Shown in pieces: positions 18,324-29,068 of a DNA stretch of 64,000 bases (position 1 is its first letter; each line of letters opens with the position of its first letter). A model generated the notes under the pieces. It saw only the letters and a list, made by a program, of their open reading frames with translations, was not told the origin of the DNA and searched no databases. The stretch is from Paenibacillus ihbetae (GTDB lineage: Bacteria; Bacillota; Bacilli; Paenibacillales; Paenibacillaceae): assembly GCF_002741055.1 (NCBI RefSeq), contig NZ_CP016809.1, positions 1,116,001-1,180,000 of the forward strand, given 5' to 3'. Position numbers and translations under genes: made by a program.

Positions 18324-19211
18324 TCATTCCACGTTGGCGGCTTGTTCACGAATCTTCTCCAGTTCCGCTTTCATTTCGACAACACGGTTTACCAGAGTCA
18401 GATGATTGGCCTTCGATCCAATCGTATTGACTTCTCGGTTCATTTCCTGAATCAGAAAATCCAGTTTGCGGCCTACAGGGCCTTTCTGATTAAGCAATTC
18501 CCTGCATTGCTCCAAATGGCTGCGAAGACGGATCAGCTCCTCCTCGACGTTGCAGCGTTCGGCAAACAAAGCCACTTCCATACCGAATATATGTTCATCA
18601 ACGGCAAGCGATCCGTCATCGAGCGACTCGATGCGCTGTCTCAGACGCTTCCGGTACTCTTCGGGCACTTCAGGCGCCAGCTCGGCCATTTCGCCGTGAA
18701 GCGATTCAAGGCGGCCCAGCCGTTCCTCGATATCCTTCACCAGGAATGCCCCTTCCTTGCTGCGCATCTGCACCAAGCCGTCAAGCGCCTTGTTGAGACC
18801 TTGAAGAAGCGCATCATGCCACTCCTGCTGCTGCGCTTCATCCATTGGAAGCCCCCCGGGACTGACGAGGACATCCGGCAGGGACAGCATGTCGCGCACC
18901 GTCAATTCTCCTTGAATACCGTATGGCTTCAATTCCTCTGCAGCCTGCAGGTATGCTTTAACCATGGCATGATTCAGCACCGCATTCGGGGACTCGCCGT
19001 TATTTTCCTTGTTAATGTAAACATCAACCCGTCCGCGTCCGATCCGGGTCTGCACGGCCCTCCGAAGCGAATCCTCAAAGCGCGACCATTCACGAGGCAT
19101 TCTGAAGACGACTTCACAATACCTGTGATTGACCGATTTCACTTCGATTGACACATGATACCCTTGATAATCGACGGCGGACTGTCCATATCCGGTCATA
19201 CTCAATGACAT
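18324..19211 (-). CDS. YicC/YloC family endoribonuclease
   Basis: 295 residues. Starts MSLSMTGYGQSA, the YicC N-terminal signature; the C-terminus (EEELIRLRSHLEQC, KLDFLIQEMNRE) matches the DUF1732 domain. E. coli YicC has been described as an endoribonuclease acting with RNA decay factors. Start at 19211 gives the expected length; an ATG at 19226 lies at the predicted transcription start and is less likely. A good promoter sits directly upstream, so this gene heads the yicC-remA-gmk-rpoZ operon. Confidence 0.9.
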   Translation of the reverse strand: MSLSMTGYGQSAVDYQGYHVSIEVKSVNHRYCEVVFRMPREWSRFEDSLRRAVQTRIGRGRVDVYINKENNGESPNAVLNHAMVKAYLQAAEELKPYGIQGELTVRDMLSLPDVLVSPGGLPMDEAQQQEWHDALLQGLNKALDGLVQMRSKEGAFLVKDIEERLGRLESLHGEMAELAPEVPEEYRKRLRQRIESLDDGSLAVDEHIFGMEVALFAERCNVEEELIRLRSHLEQCRELLNQKGPVGRKLDFLIQEMNREVNTIGSKANHLTLVNRVVEMKAELEKIREQAANVE

Positions 19212-19232
19212 CGGAATCACATCCATTACACT

Positions 19233-19261
19233 ATTGTAATTGATAATTATTAATGAAACAA
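19233..19261 (-). promoter_or_regulatory. Probable sigma-A promoter of the yicC operon
   Basis: Minus strand TTGTTT (19261-19256), 17-base spacer, TACAAT (19238-19233). It overlaps the 3' end of the methyltransferase/MTHFR gene upstream. Confidence 0.6.
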
Positions 19262-21121
19262 GGGGGACAGTCGGCGGCCCGATATCTCCCACACGTACTC
19301 CATTAACTGCACGCTCATTTCATAGAACATAAACGGCGTCATCAGGTAAATGCCGTTGAAATGCTTGGTTGCGACATCCAGCAGCTCCTTGCCGATTTGG
19401 ACGCCCATCGCTCGCCCGGCTTCCCCTTCCAGCCCTGCCATGCGGCTGCGGACTTCATCGGACAGCTGAATGCCCGGCACCTCGTTGTGCAGATACTCTG
19501 CGTTCCGTCCGCTGGCCAGCGGCATAATGCCGATAAAAATCGGGATATCCAGGTGAGCGGTTGCCTCTCTAAGCCTAGCGATCAGCTCCGGATCATACAC
19601 CGGCTGCGTCATCACATAATCCGCGCCGGACGCAATCTTCTTCTCCAGACGCGCAACCGCCTTATCCAGATGGCGCACATTCGGATTAAACGCCGCTCCG
19701 ACAACGAACTTGGCTTTTTGCTTCAGGGGCTTGCCGGAGAACGCGATGCCTTCGTTCAGCTGCTTGATCATCCGGATGATCTCGAACGAGGTCATGTCGT
19801 AAACCGAGCTTGAGCCCGGAAGGTCGCCAAAACGGGCCGGATCGCCCGTAACTGCAAGCACATGATCGATGCCGAGCGCGTCAAAGCCCATCATATGGGA
19901 TTGGGTCCCGATCAGGTTCCGGTCCCGGCAGGCGATATGAATCAACGGCCGAAGGCCGATTCTGGCTTGTACAAGATGCCCCAGCGCCATATTGCTCATC
20001 CGGGTGACCGCGAGGGAGTTGTCGGCCAGCGTCAGCGCATCCGCTCCCGCGTTCTTCAGCGCCTCGGCCCCCTTCATAAACTTGGTGATGTCGAGGTCGC
20101 GCGGCGGATCCAGCTCCACGATGACGGTGTGGCGTTCCTTCACAAGATCGACGAGGGAAGGCTCGGAAGAGGGCTCTGGCGGATTGCTCTCCGCAGGCTC
20201 CTGAATGACGACCCGGTTGATTTCGGCCGGTTCGACCTCCGGCAGAGGCGATGGCGCGTAGCCGGATAAAGCCGAAGCGATCTCGGCGATATGAGCCGGC
20301 GTCGTTCCGCAGCATCCGCCGATAATCCGGGCGCCGAGGTCCGCGAACGGCACCGCCATTTGACCGAAATACTCAGGGCTTGCGCCATAACGGAATTCGC
20401 CGTCCACGTAATCGGCGATCCCAGCATTAGGATAGACCGATGCCGGCAGATTCATAACACCGCTCAGCGTTTCCAATGCGCGCATGATCCCGTTCGGTCC
20501 CGTCCGGCAGTTAAAGCCGATCACGTCGGCGCCGTCCTGGCTTAGAATCCGGTAAGCGTCCTGCATCGAGAAGCCGTCGAGCGTCCGGGCGATATTCTCG
20601 ACCGCGAACTGGCAAATGACGGGCAGGTCGGTCAGCTTGCGGACCTGCTGCAGCGCCAGCTGGATTTCTTCGACATCATAAAATGTTTCCAGCAGGATGC
20701 CGTCCACGTCCTCGGATAATAGAACGCCGAGCTGTTCCTCAAAATACCGCTTCAGCTCGCCTGTCGATATATTGCTTCTGCGGCCGGCCCGAATGGAGCC
20801 GACAGCGCCGACGACATAGCCGTCGCGGCCTGCAGCCTCGCGGGCAATGCGCACGCCTGCCCGGTTGATCTCCCCGACCTTGGACTCCAAACCGTACTTG
20901 GACAGCTTGTCGTAGTTGGCCGAAAATGTATTCGTTTCGATCACCTGCGCGCCAGCGTCCACATACTGCCGGTGAACGTTTCCGATAACCTCCGGAGAGG
21001 TCAGGTTCAGCTCCTCATATGATATGCCTACGGGGAACCCAAGTTGATATAAATAGGTACCTATGGCGCCGTCCCCGATCAGTACCTGATTCTCCCATGC
21101 CTGCCTTAGATCCGGTTTCAC
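19250..21121 (-). CDS. Bifunctional homocysteine S-methyltransferase / methylenetetrahydrofolate reductase
   Basis: 623 residues, a fusion like B. subtilis YitJ. N-terminal half (10-290): homocysteine methyltransferase with zinc ligands in GFNC and GGCCGTTP. Linker near 300-325 is rich in Pro/Glu/Ser. C-terminal half (330-620): MTHFR-type flavin TIM barrel with VIVELDPPRD, HIACRDRN, DHVLAVTGDPARFGD, TQPVYD and FIGIMPLAS. The enzyme links folate one-carbon units to methionine synthesis. Start: GTG 21121 with GGAGG nine bases ahead; longer frame to 21154 is possible. No SAM riboswitch was found upstream, unlike yitJ of B. subtilis. Confidence 0.93.
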   Translation of the reverse strand: MKPDLRQAWENQVLIGDGAIGTYLYQLGFPVGISYEELNLTSPEVIGNVHRQYVDAGAQVIETNTFSANYDKLSKYGLESKVGEINRAGVRIAREAAGRDGYVVGAVGSIRAGRRSNISTGELKRYFEEQLGVLLSEDVDGILLETFYDVEEIQLALQQVRKLTDLPVICQFAVENIARTLDGFSMQDAYRILSQDGADVIGFNCRTGPNGIMRALETLSGVMNLPASVYPNAGIADYVDGEFRYGASPEYFGQMAVPFADLGARIIGGCCGTTPAHIAEIASALSGYAPSPLPEVEPAEINRVVIQEPAESNPPEPSSEPSLVDLVKERHTVIVELDPPRDLDITKFMKGAEALKNAGADALTLADNSLAVTRMSNMALGHLVQARIGLRPLIHIACRDRNLIGTQSHMMGFDALGIDHVLAVTGDPARFGDLPGSSSVYDMTSFEIIRMIKQLNEGIAFSGKPLKQKAKFVVGAAFNPNVRHLDKAVARLEKKIASGADYVMTQPVYDPELIARLREATAHLDIPIFIGIMPLASGRNAEYLHNEVPGIQLSDEVRSRMAGLEGEAGRAMGVQIGKELLDVATKHFNGIYLMTPFMFYEMSVQLMEYVWEISGRRLSPLFH

Positions 21122-21179
21122 TGTGCCTTCCCTCCACCTGACTAATATTTTCACTAATGTATCACAAAACCTCTCTAAA

Positions 21180-21216
21180 GATAAAGAGACAAAGAGGAGA
21201 CCTCTTCAGGTCTCCT
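21180..21216 (-). terminator. Rho-independent terminator after dapF
   Basis: Minus strand AGGAGACCT-GAAG-AGGTCTCCT followed by CTTTGTCTCTTT, about 105 bases past the dapF stop and ahead of the methyltransferase/MTHFR gene. Confidence 0.75.
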
Positions 21217-21321
21217 TCATGCATTTTCCAGGCAATGGACAGCTGCTGCCGCAAATACCGGTATATCCAGTTCGTCTAACGATTCCGACATGAACGCTTA
21301 AGCAACGGTGCAGCAACCCTA

Positions 21322-22158
21322 TTACAGGACAACGGCTCCCGTATACACAACTTCGGCTGGCCCGGTCATATATACGTGATTGTCATGCTCATCCCATTCG
21401 ATGAACAAGTCGCCGCCTTTAAGGGAGATGGTCGCGCTGCGGTCGGCCGAACCGTTAAGGACAGAGGCCACGAGTGTTGCACAGGCTCCGGTGCCGCAAG
21501 CAAGCGTTGGTCCTGCACCGCGTTCCCATACCCGCATATCGATCTGATTCCGGGAGTTGACGGTCGCGAATTCGACGTTCGTCTTCCGCGGGAACAGCGG
21601 GTGAACCTCCAGCTTCGGCCCCCAGGTGCCGAGATCGAAGCTGACGGCGTCGTCTACGTAGATTACGCAGTGCGGGTTCCCCATCGACACGGCCGTAAAG
21701 CGAAATTCCCGCCCGTCAACCTCGATCGGATGATTCACCACCGGATGCTGATCCACCGTTGTCGGCACGCGAAGTCCATCCAGGATCGGCTCGCCCATAT
21801 CGACCCGCACGCTGGCGACCCTTCCTTCCTCGACGGTAAGGCGCAGCTTCTGCACGCCCGCGCCAAGCGTCTCAATCGTCATTTCCGTGCGATCGATCAG
21901 GCCATGATCGTAAACATACTTCGCAACGCAGCGGATCGCGTTGCCGCACTGCTCCGCTTCGGATCCGTCGGAGTTCATAATCCGCATCGTGAAATCCGCC
22001 TTGGCTGAAGGCAGTATATATACGAGTCCGTCCGCGCCGATGCCGAAGAAGCGGTCACACAGCTTCACCGCCAGCTCGGAGGCGTTCGAAGGCAATTCCT
22101 GTTCTCCGTACACGACAACGAAGTCGTTGCCGAGTCCGTGCATTTTTGTAAAATCCAT
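21322..22158 (-). CDS. dapF: Diaminopimelate epimerase
   Basis: 278 residues. Interconverts LL- and meso-diaminopimelate for lysine and peptidoglycan. Starts MDFTKMHGLGNDFVVV. The two catalytic cysteines are in NSDGSEAEQCGNAIRC and GPTLACGTGACAT. The start is not fully settled: GGAGGAG lies 12 bases ahead of ATG 22158, and a TTG at 22164 would have better spacing; the ATG at 22170 is too close to it. A terminator follows. Placement beside the yloB-type ATPase differs from B. subtilis, where dapF is elsewhere. Confidence 0.95.
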   Translation of the reverse strand: MDFTKMHGLGNDFVVVYGEQELPSNASELAVKLCDRFFGIGADGLVYILPSAKADFTMRIMNSDGSEAEQCGNAIRCVAKYVYDHGLIDRTEMTIETLGAGVQKLRLTVEEGRVASVRVDMGEPILDGLRVPTTVDQHPVVNHPIEVDGREFRFTAVSMGNPHCVIYVDDAVSFDLGTWGPKLEVHPLFPRKTNVEFATVNSRNQIDMRVWERGAGPTLACGTGACATLVASVLNGSADRSATISLKGGDLFIEWDEHDNHVYMTGPAEVVYTGAVVL

Positions 22159-22233
22159 CGTCAAACCCATCTCCTCCGCAATAGCAAAACTTGAGTTTAG
22201 CATATACGAATCGGATGGGCTGACCAATTGATT

Positions 22234-25023
22234 TTATGCCGAAATATTTGCACTCTTCGTCATCATGCTGCGGCGGCTCCGGTTCCGGTTTCTCCGTCCT
22301 CCCCATACGCTGCCGGCCCCCATCAGGAAGGTCGGGATTCCGGCGGCAACAAGCACCAGCGCCCATTCCTTCAGCCCGAGCGGAACCGTCTTGAAGATCG
22401 GCTGGAACACCTCGATGTACATAACGCCCAGCATCAGAAGGATCGAGGAGAGCACCGCCAGCACCAGCGCCTTGTTTTGCAGCGGGTTACGGTGGAAAAT
22501 GGAGCGTGAGCTGCGGCAATCGAACACGTGGATCAGCTGCGCCATCACCAGCGTGGCAAAGGCAACCGACTGGGCTTTCACCAAATCGTCAGGCGAGCCG
22601 GACAGCGTAATCCAGAAGGCTCCCAGCGTACAGAGGCCGATCAAAACGCCGCGGCTGATAATTTTCCAGCCGAGCCGCCGGGCGAAGATGTTCTCCTTGG
22701 CCCCTCTCGGCTTGTGCTCCATCAGGTCCTTCTCCGGCTGGTCCACGCCGAGCGCCATCGCCGGAAGCCCGTCGGTGACGAGGTTTACCCACAGAATCTG
22801 GATCGGCACGAGCGGAAGCGGCAGGCCCAGCATCATCGCGAAGAACATCGTCAAAATTTCGCCGACATTCGATGCCAGCAAATAGCGGATGAACTTGCGT
22901 ATGTTCTCATAGATGCTCCTGCCTTCTTCTATCGCCGATACGATAGTCGAGAAGTTGTCGTCGCTGAGCACGAGCGACGAGGCTTCCTTGGTTACATCCG
23001 TGCCGGTGATCCCCATTGCGATCCCGATATCCGACGCCTTGATGGCCGGCGCATCGTTGACCCCGTCGCCGGTCATCGCCACCACGTGGCCCTTGCGCTG
23101 CAGCGATTTGACGATACGGAGCTTATGCTCCGGAGATACGCGGGCATAGACGAAGGTCTGGTCCACTTTGGCATCCAGCTCCTTGTCATCCATCCGCGCC
23201 AGCTCCTGTCCGGTCAAGGATAAGCCGTTCCTCGGCATGATGCCGAGCTGGCCGGCAATCGCTTCGGCGGTGGTCCGGTGGTCGCCGGTAATCATCACCG
23301 TCTTGATGCCCGCCCGGCGGCAGGTCGCAATCGCGTCGCGCACCTCGCGGCGAGGCGGATCGATCATCCCTGCCAATCCGACGAAGATCAGCTGGCCCTC
23401 CGCCTCCTTGTCCGTTTCCGGCTTGTCGTAAGGCCGGAGATCCCGGTATGCAAGGCCGAGCACCCGCAGCGCTTCGGAAGCCATGCCTTCGTTCGCGGCA
23501 AGGACCTTCTGTCGCAGCGTCGGTGTCAGCGGCACGACGTTTCCGTCCCATAACATATACGTGCATGCTTCAAGCAGCACATCCGGCGCACCCTTCGTGC
23601 AGAGCAGGCGTCCCCCCTGATGGCTGACGATGACGGACATCAGCTTCCGTTCCGAATCGAACGGAAACTCCTTATCCCGCTGGTACACGGATGCCAAGCT
23701 TGCTTTGGTCAAACCCATCTTGGACGACAGGGTCAGCAGGGCGCCCTCGGTCGGATCGCCCTTCAATTCCCAAGCGGAAGGCGCCGCCGGCTCCTCCTTG
23801 CCTTTGCGCTTGTTGCGCGCTTCTTGCTGCAGGGTCTCGACGATTTCGGCGTTGTTGCATAGTCCTCCGATCTGCAGGAGCCGGCGCAGCGCCTGATCGG
23901 ACCGCAGCTCGACCGGCTTGCCCTTATGGAGGATTTGTCCGGTCGGATCATAGCCTTGTCCGGTCACCTCCAAGATGCGACCCCCGAGCCAGATCCGGGT
24001 GACGGTCATTTTATTCTGGGTCAGCGTGCCCGTCTTGTCGGAGCAGATGACAGAGGCGCAGCCGAGCGTCTCGACCGAAGGCAGCTTCCGGACGATGGCC
24101 TTGCGCTTGATCATCCGCTGGACGCCGAGCGCCAGGGCGATCGTAACGATGGCCGGAAGCCCCTCCGGAATGGCTGCAACCGCAAGGCTGACGCCCGCCA
24201 GGAACATGCCCGCCGCCGGCTGCCCGTGCAGGATTCCCGCCACGACGACCAGAACCGTAAGGGCGAGCGACACGCCGATCAATATTTTCCCAAGCTGCTC
24301 CAAACGATGCTGCAGCGGCGTTTCCTGGGATTCCGTGCTTTGGATCAGATCGGCGATTTTGCCCATTTCCGTATCCATCCCGGTCCGGATGACAACGCCT
24401 TTGGCGGAACCGCGGGTGACCATCGTGCCCATGAAGCCGATGTTTTTGCGATCGCCAAGCGGCACATCCGCCTCGGGGATGGGCTCGGCATGCTTATTCA
24501 CCGGCATCGACTCCCCGGTTAATGCCGACTCCTCGACGCTGCAGCTGCTTGTCTCTAGCCAGCGGACATCGGCCGGAATGCGGTCGCCGCTCTCCACCAG
24601 CACCACGTCTCCAGGCACCAGCTCCCTGGCCGCCAGGTGCACCACTTTGCCGTCCCGCAGCACCTTGGAGGACGGGGCGGACAGCTGCTTCAAAGCCCGC
24701 AGCGACCGTTCCGCCTTAAACTCCTGGACGAAACCGAGTATCCCGTTTATCAGTATGATCGCCACGATGGTTACGGCATCCAGATACTCCCCGAGCAATC
24801 CGGAGATCAGGGTCGCCCCAAGGAGCACGAGCACCATGAAATCCTTGAATTGGTTCAAAAACAGAACAAGCGGGGAAATTTTCTCCCCCTCGGAGAGCTC
24901 GTTATAACCGCTGGTTTTCCGTCTTTCCCCGGCTTCCTCTTCCGTGAGGCCCTGCTCCGGACGCAAATGCAGCACCTGCTGCAATTCATCCACATCCATC
25001 TGGTGCCATTGCTTTTGTTCCAT
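22234..25023 (-). CDS. Calcium-translocating P-type ATPase (SERCA type, YloB-like)
   Basis: 929 residues. Type IIA P-type ATPase that pumps Ca2+ out of the cytoplasm; in B. subtilis YloB is linked to spore resistance. Domains: cation ATPase N-terminus (7-75), paired membrane helices (about 55-110), actuator loop with SALTGES, two helices with AAIPEGLPA (site-II Ca ligand), phosphorylation site SDKTGTLT, hinge [12 protein letters not shown], and C-terminal helices with [13 protein letters not shown] (site ligands Asn/Asp). Start ATG 25023 with AAAGGAAG ahead; the open frame upstream lacks similarity. Divergent from rqcH. Confidence 0.93.
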   Translation of the reverse strand: MEQKQWHQMDVDELQQVLHLRPEQGLTEEEAGERRKTSGYNELSEGEKISPLVLFLNQFKDFMVLVLLGATLISGLLGEYLDAVTIVAIILINGILGFVQEFKAERSLRALKQLSAPSSKVLRDGKVVHLAARELVPGDVVLVESGDRIPADVRWLETSSCSVEESALTGESMPVNKHAEPIPEADVPLGDRKNIGFMGTMVTRGSAKGVVIRTGMDTEMGKIADLIQSTESQETPLQHRLEQLGKILIGVSLALTVLVVVAGILHGQPAAGMFLAGVSLAVAAIPEGLPAIVTIALALGVQRMIKRKAIVRKLPSVETLGCASVICSDKTGTLTQNKMTVTRIWLGGRILEVTGQGYDPTGQILHKGKPVELRSDQALRRLLQIGGLCNNAEIVETLQQEARNKRKGKEEPAAPSAWELKGDPTEGALLTLSSKMGLTKASLASVYQRDKEFPFDSERKLMSVIVSHQGGRLLCTKGAPDVLLEACTYMLWDGNVVPLTPTLRQKVLAANEGMASEALRVLGLAYRDLRPYDKPETDKEAEGQLIFVGLAGMIDPPRREVRDAIATCRRAGIKTVMITGDHRTTAEAIAGQLGIMPRNGLSLTGQELARMDDKELDAKVDQTFVYARVSPEHKLRIVKSLQRKGHVVAMTGDGVNDAPAIKASDIGIAMGITGTDVTKEASSLVLSDDNFSTIVSAIEEGRSIYENIRKFIRYLLASNVGEILTMFFAMMLGLPLPLVPIQILWVNLVTDGLPAMALGVDQPEKDLMEHKPRGAKENIFARRLGWKIISRGVLIGLCTLGAFWITLSGSPDDLVKAQSVAFATLVMAQLIHVFDCRSSRSIFHRNPLQNKALVLAVLSSILLMLGVMYIEVFQPIFKTVPLGLKEWALVLVAAGIPTFLMGAGSVWGGRRNRNRSRRSMMTKSANISA

Positions 25024-25210
25024 GCTTCCTTTCCCTCCCGGTTGTTTTACGCAAAATTCCGGCGGATTGACAGCTTTTCCACCCTTGCTACGTAAATGTA
25101 TTCGGACAAAACCTGAATTATCACAGAAGGGGCTATTAAGTTTTCGCAGGAAATATGGCATCATAGAGAAGTAAGATAGGAAGGGTAAGAGACAGAAGGA
25201 GAATGTATTC

Positions 25211-26965
25211 ATGGCACTGGACGGAATCGTTACACGGGCGATCGTGCATGAGCTTCAATCATGCCGGGGCGCACGGATCAATAAGATATATCAACCGAAT
25301 GAGAGGGACATCGTCCTGCATATCCGCACGCAGCAGGGCAATGCAAAGCTGCTGCTGTCCGCGAACCCGACGTATCCCCGGGTGCATCTTACCGGCGAAG
25401 CGTTCGTCAATCCGGCGGAAGCTCCCATGTTCTGCATGGTGATGCGCAAGCACTGCGAGAGCGGCATCATTGAGGATATATCGCAGGTCGGCATGGAGCG
25501 GATCATCGAGATCACGGTTCGGCAGCGCGACGAGCTGGGCGATATATCCACCAAAAAAATCATCGTTGAGCTGATGGGTAGGCACAGCAACATCATCCTG
25601 CTCGATCCGGCCACGGGCACGATCCTGGACGGCATTCACCATGTCACGCCGGCGATCAGCAGCTACAGAGTTGTCATGCCCGGCTTTGCCTACACAAGCC
25701 CGCCCGAGCAGTTCAAGCAGAATCCGCTTGAGACGGGACAAGAGGCTTTTCGCGAGGCATGCCTGCTCAGCGAGGAACCGGCTGTTTCGTGGCTTGTGGG
25801 CACCTTCAGCGGTTTGAGCCCGCTCGCCGCCCAGGAGATCACGCACCGGGCCGGAGCGGGAGAGTCCTCCGGAGAAGAATCGGAGAAAAACTGCGGCGGC
25901 CTGTGGAGCGCATTCAACGAGGTCATGGAGATGGTGCGCCAGCATCGGTACAGCCCCGTATCCGGACTTAATGCAAAAGGGAAGTCGGTATTCTCGGTCA
26001 TTCCGCTCACCCATTTGGCGGAAGAGACCAAGACCTATGGCTCGGTGAGCGAGTGCATGGAGGATTATTACGGCGATAAAGCCCAGCGCGACGCCGTGAA
26101 GCAGAAGGTAAGCGATCTTCTGCGTTTTCTGCAGAACGAGCGGACCAAGAATATCAAGAAGCTCGATAAACTGCATGAGGATTTGGAGGAAGCCGGCGAT
26201 GCGGACCGTTACCGGATCTTCGGCGAGCTTCTGTTCGCCTCGCTGCACCAAATTCAGAAGGGGGATCGGGAAGTCCGGCTCGTCAACTATTATGATGAAG
26301 AGCAGGCGGTCGTCACCATTCCGCTGGACCCTCTCCTGACGCCTTCGGATAATGCCCAGCGCTATTTTAAAAAATACAACAAATATAAAAACAGCCTGGC
26401 CGTCATTAACGAGCAGCTGATCAAGACCCGCGAGGAAATCGGCTATCTCGACAACCTGCTTCAGCAGCTCGACCACGCCACCTTGAACGACATTGACGAA
26501 ATACGGGAAGAATTGATCCAGCAAGGGTACCTTCGGGACCGAAGCCGCAAGACGAAGAAAAAGAAGAAGAACGACAAGCCTACGCTTCATGTCTACACTT
26601 CATCGGAGGGCATCGAGCTGTACGTCGGGAAGAACAATCTGCAGAACGAGTACCTTACCAACCGTCTGGCTTCCCCAAACGATACATGGCTTCACACGAA
26701 GGATATTCCAGGGTCGCATGTCGTGATCCGCGGCACCGAATTCGGGGAGGCGACGCTGCAGGAAGCGGCGCAGCTGGCCGCCTACCACAGCCAGGCCAAG
26801 GAGTCCAGCAGCGTGCCTGTCGATTACACCTTGATCCGGCATGTCCGCAAGCCAAACGGAGCGAAGCCGGGATATGTCATCTACGATAATCAGAAGACCT
26901 TGTTCGTCACGCCGGATGAACAGCTGATCAAGGGACTGCCGAGCACCGTGAAAAACAACCGATAG
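25211..26965 (+). CDS. rqcH: Ribosome quality control protein RqcH (NFACT family, FbpA/YloA-like)
   Basis: 584 residues. Binds obstructed 50S-peptidyl-tRNA complexes and adds C-terminal alanine tails to stalled peptides, marking them for decay; older annotations call it a fibronectin-binding protein. NFACT-N domain (1-200) starts MALDGIVTRAIVHEL; a long coiled coil (about 280-440) has many Lys/Glu; a Lys-rich turn (RKTKKKKKNDK) leads to NFACT-R (450-560) with YVGKNNLQNEYLT and DTWLHTKDIPGSHV. GGAGA lies about nine bases before ATG 25211. Single plus-strand unit, divergent from the Ca2+ ATPase, ending in a strong terminator. Confidence 0.95.
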   Translation: MALDGIVTRAIVHELQSCRGARINKIYQPNERDIVLHIRTQQGNAKLLLSANPTYPRVHLTGEAFVNPAEAPMFCMVMRKHCESGIIEDISQVGMERIIEITVRQRDELGDISTKKIIVELMGRHSNIILLDPATGTILDGIHHVTPAISSYRVVMPGFAYTSPPEQFKQNPLETGQEAFREACLLSEEPAVSWLVGTFSGLSPLAAQEITHRAGAGESSGEESEKNCGGLWSAFNEVMEMVRQHRYSPVSGLNAKGKSVFSVIPLTHLAEETKTYGSVSECMEDYYGDKAQRDAVKQKVSDLLRFLQNERTKNIKKLDKLHEDLEEAGDADRYRIFGELLFASLHQIQKGDREVRLVNYYDEEQAVVTIPLDPLLTPSDNAQRYFKKYNKYKNSLAVINEQLIKTREEIGYLDNLLQQLDHATLNDIDEIREELIQQGYLRDRSRKTKKKKKNDKPTLHVYTSSEGIELYVGKNNLQNEYLTNRLASPNDTWLHTKDIPGSHVVIRGTEFGEATLQEAAQLAAYHSQAKESSSVPVDYTLIRHVRKPNGAKPGYVIYDNQKTLFVTPDEQLIKGLPSTVKNNR

Positions 26966-27015
26966 CGCCCGTCCTTGACCGGGCAGCGGATGGTATAAAA
27001 GTATAGAACCGGAAT

Positions 27016-27064
27016 AAAAAACGGGTATCCCCCATGATAACGAAAATCGGGGGTACCCGTTTTT
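27016..27064. terminator. Bidirectional terminator between rqcH and PHP gene
   Basis: AAAAACGGGTATCCCCC pairs with GGGGGTACCCGTTTTT with a one-base bulge; A and T runs flank it, so it can serve both convergent genes. Confidence 0.85.
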
Positions 27065-27089
27065 ATTGATATGTCTGATTCATATCCGT

Positions 27090-27968
27090 TCACTGTCCGG
27101 ATCGCCGTGAATTCCGCAGCTGATCCAGCACCTCGGCCGCTACGCGCCTTGCACCGATGTCTCCGTGAAACACCTCGCCCTGTCTCACGCCATGATAGTC
27201 CGAGCCGCCGGTCACGATGAGGCTGTATCGCTCGGCCATGGCCAAGTAGCGGGTTTCATCGTCGGCTCCATGGTCGGAGTGGTACACCTCGATGCCTACC
27301 GGCGCGGCCTCCCGAATGATCATATCCACCAGCTCATCGTCCCCGTAAATGCCCGGGTGGGCAAGAACGGGAACGCCTCCTGCATCGCGGATCCAACCGC
27401 AAGCCACCGACGGATGAATCCGCTCCTGGGGCACATAGGCTGCCGCCCCTTGGGCGAGATAGCGGTCAAACGCCTCGCGCATGCTGCCTGCATGTCCCTT
27501 GCGGACTAACGCATCGGCGATATGAGGCCGGCCGATGCTCTCGTCGGGAGCAAGCTCCCGCCCCAGCCCCCGGATGACTTCATCCATCGTGATGCTGATT
27601 CCGAGCTCCTTAAGCTTCGCCAATATCTTCTCATTGCGCAGCTCCCTCGTTCGCCGGAGCTCCGCCAGCCGTCCGAGAAAGACTTCGTCATGGATATTCA
27701 CATAATACCCCAGGATATGAATGTCCTTGCCGCCGGCCATGGTACTGATCTCCACGCCGGGCACCACCTCAATGCCGAGACGTCCTCCGGCAAGGAGAGC
27801 TTCTTCGACGCCGGCGACCGTATCATGGTCCGTAATGGCCAGAGCGTGTAAGCCGCGCTCGAAAGCGAGCTGTACATTTTGAGACGGTCGATTCATTCCA
27901 TCCGAAGCCTGTGTGTGCGTGTGCAAATCACAGCCTCCCTTTACGTCATCCGGTAATCGTATGGGCAT
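27090..27968 (-). CDS. PHP domain phosphoesterase
   Basis: 292 residues. The polymerase-and-histidinol-phosphatase fold is clear: CDLHTHTQASDG (HxH motif near residue 14), ALAITDHDT, VPGVEIST, PHIADALV, LAHPGIYGD, GIEVYHSDH and VTGGSDYHG, giving the full set of metal ligands. Relatives include 3',5'-nucleoside bisphosphate phosphatases (RnaseAM/YciV type), so a nucleotide or phosphoester substrate is likely but not proven. Start: ATG 27968 with GGAG ahead. It follows LysR on the same strand and is convergent with rqcH. Confidence 0.88.
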   Translation of the reverse strand: MPIRLPDDVKGGCDLHTHTQASDGMNRPSQNVQLAFERGLHALAITDHDTVAGVEEALLAGGRLGIEVVPGVEISTMAGGKDIHILGYYVNIHDEVFLGRLAELRRTRELRNEKILAKLKELGISITMDEVIRGLGRELAPDESIGRPHIADALVRKGHAGSMREAFDRYLAQGAAAYVPQERIHPSVACGWIRDAGGVPVLAHPGIYGDDELVDMIIREAAPVGIEVYHSDHGADDETRYLAMAERYSLIVTGGSDYHGVRQGEVFHGDIGARRVAAEVLDQLRNSRRSGQ

Positions 27969-28036
27969 TTCCAATCTCCTTTCGCATTGGGCCATAGCCA
28001 CAGTACTTGCGGCCGCTGCACGTCTACAAGCGCGGG

Positions 28037-28933
28037 TTACTGCCGCTGCTCTTTCAAGTAAGTCAGGAAGGTCGTCGCCGACATCGGCAGCAGTGCGGAC
28101 CGCAGCTGAATCGCATAGAAGTTTCGTCTGAACGATGCATCCGCAATATCAATCATCTTGACCAGCCCGAGCGCCGTTTCGTGCTTGACGGTCGAGGTGG
28201 AGAGCATCGTAATCCCGAGCCCCTCCTCCACGGCTGATTTGACCGCGCCGGTGCTGCCGAGCTCCATGACGGTCCGGATTCCCCTGGGGTCAATCCCCCG
28301 CTCTATCAACACATCCTCCATCACCTTCCGGGTTCCGGAGCCCTTCTCTCGAAGCACAAACGGATAGGTAAGCACTTCGTGCAGCTCGACCGGATCCGGT
28401 CGAGCCGCGAGCGGATGCCCCGACGGGACAATCAGCTTCAGCTCATCCTCCATGACCGGCTCAAGCACCATATCCGGGTGCTCCACCGGGGCTTCGATCA
28501 GCCCGAAATTCAATTGATGACCCGCGATCTCCTCGAGGATCTGCGAGGTGTTCATGACCTTCAGCATAATCGAAATGTCGGGATATGCCCGCCCGAAAGG
28601 GCCAAGGAGGCGCGGCAGCACATATTCGCCGATGGTCAGGCTTGCGCCGAGCTGGAGCCTTCCCAGCAGCATATTGGAAAAGGCCGCCATCGCCGCATCC
28701 GTTTCCCGAGAGAGCTCCAGGATCTTCCGGGCATAGGGCAGCAGAATCCGGCCGGCCTCGCTCAGTTCGATGCGCTTCGTGGAGCGGTTCAGCAGCTTCG
28801 TGCCGAAATGCTCCTCCAGGGCCTGGATCTGCATCGTGACCGCAGGCTGGCTCATGTGAAGCGCCTGGGCGGCTGCCGAGAAGCTCCCCCGCTCCGCCAC
28901 CGTATAGAAAATATGTAGCTGATGAAAATTCAT
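28037..28933 (-). CDS. LysR family transcriptional regulator
   Basis: 298 residues. N-terminal winged helix (residues 1-60) starts MNFHQLHIFYTVAERGSFS with the helix-turn-helix AAAQALHMSQPAVTMQIQ. The C-terminal effector domain (90-295) has the periplasmic-binding-like pattern (LGASLTIGEYVLP, NFGLIEAPVEHPD, GLGITMLS). It looks closest to the CysL/YwfK group, but the effector cannot be read from sequence. The next gene downstream on the same strand is the PHP phosphoesterase, 68 bases away; no divergent target gene is obvious, so what it controls is open. Confidence 0.9.
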   Translation of the reverse strand: MNFHQLHIFYTVAERGSFSAAAQALHMSQPAVTMQIQALEEHFGTKLLNRSTKRIELSEAGRILLPYARKILELSRETDAAMAAFSNMLLGRLQLGASLTIGEYVLPRLLGPFGRAYPDISIMLKVMNTSQILEEIAGHQLNFGLIEAPVEHPDMVLEPVMEDELKLIVPSGHPLAARPDPVELHEVLTYPFVLREKGSGTRKVMEDVLIERGIDPRGIRTVMELGSTGAVKSAVEEGLGITMLSTSTVKHETALGLVKMIDIADASFRRNFYAIQLRSALLPMSATTFLTYLKEQRQ

Positions 28934-29068
28934 AACGATCGTTACCCCTCTCGCTGCCTGGCTCAACACCATTGTAGCCGATTGCCGGCAAACGCACAAA
29001 AAAGACATCCGCGCAGATCGCTCGCATGCCAATGTGGATTTCTATATAGGGATATATTATGTTTAACA

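Noticed and set aside
21122..21321. SAM riboswitch upstream of the methyltransferase/MTHFR fusion gene
   Set aside because: yitJ of B. subtilis has one, and a short AGAGAGG-like string is present, but the CGGCAACC core and the four-way paired layout are missing; the hairpin there is the dapF terminator.
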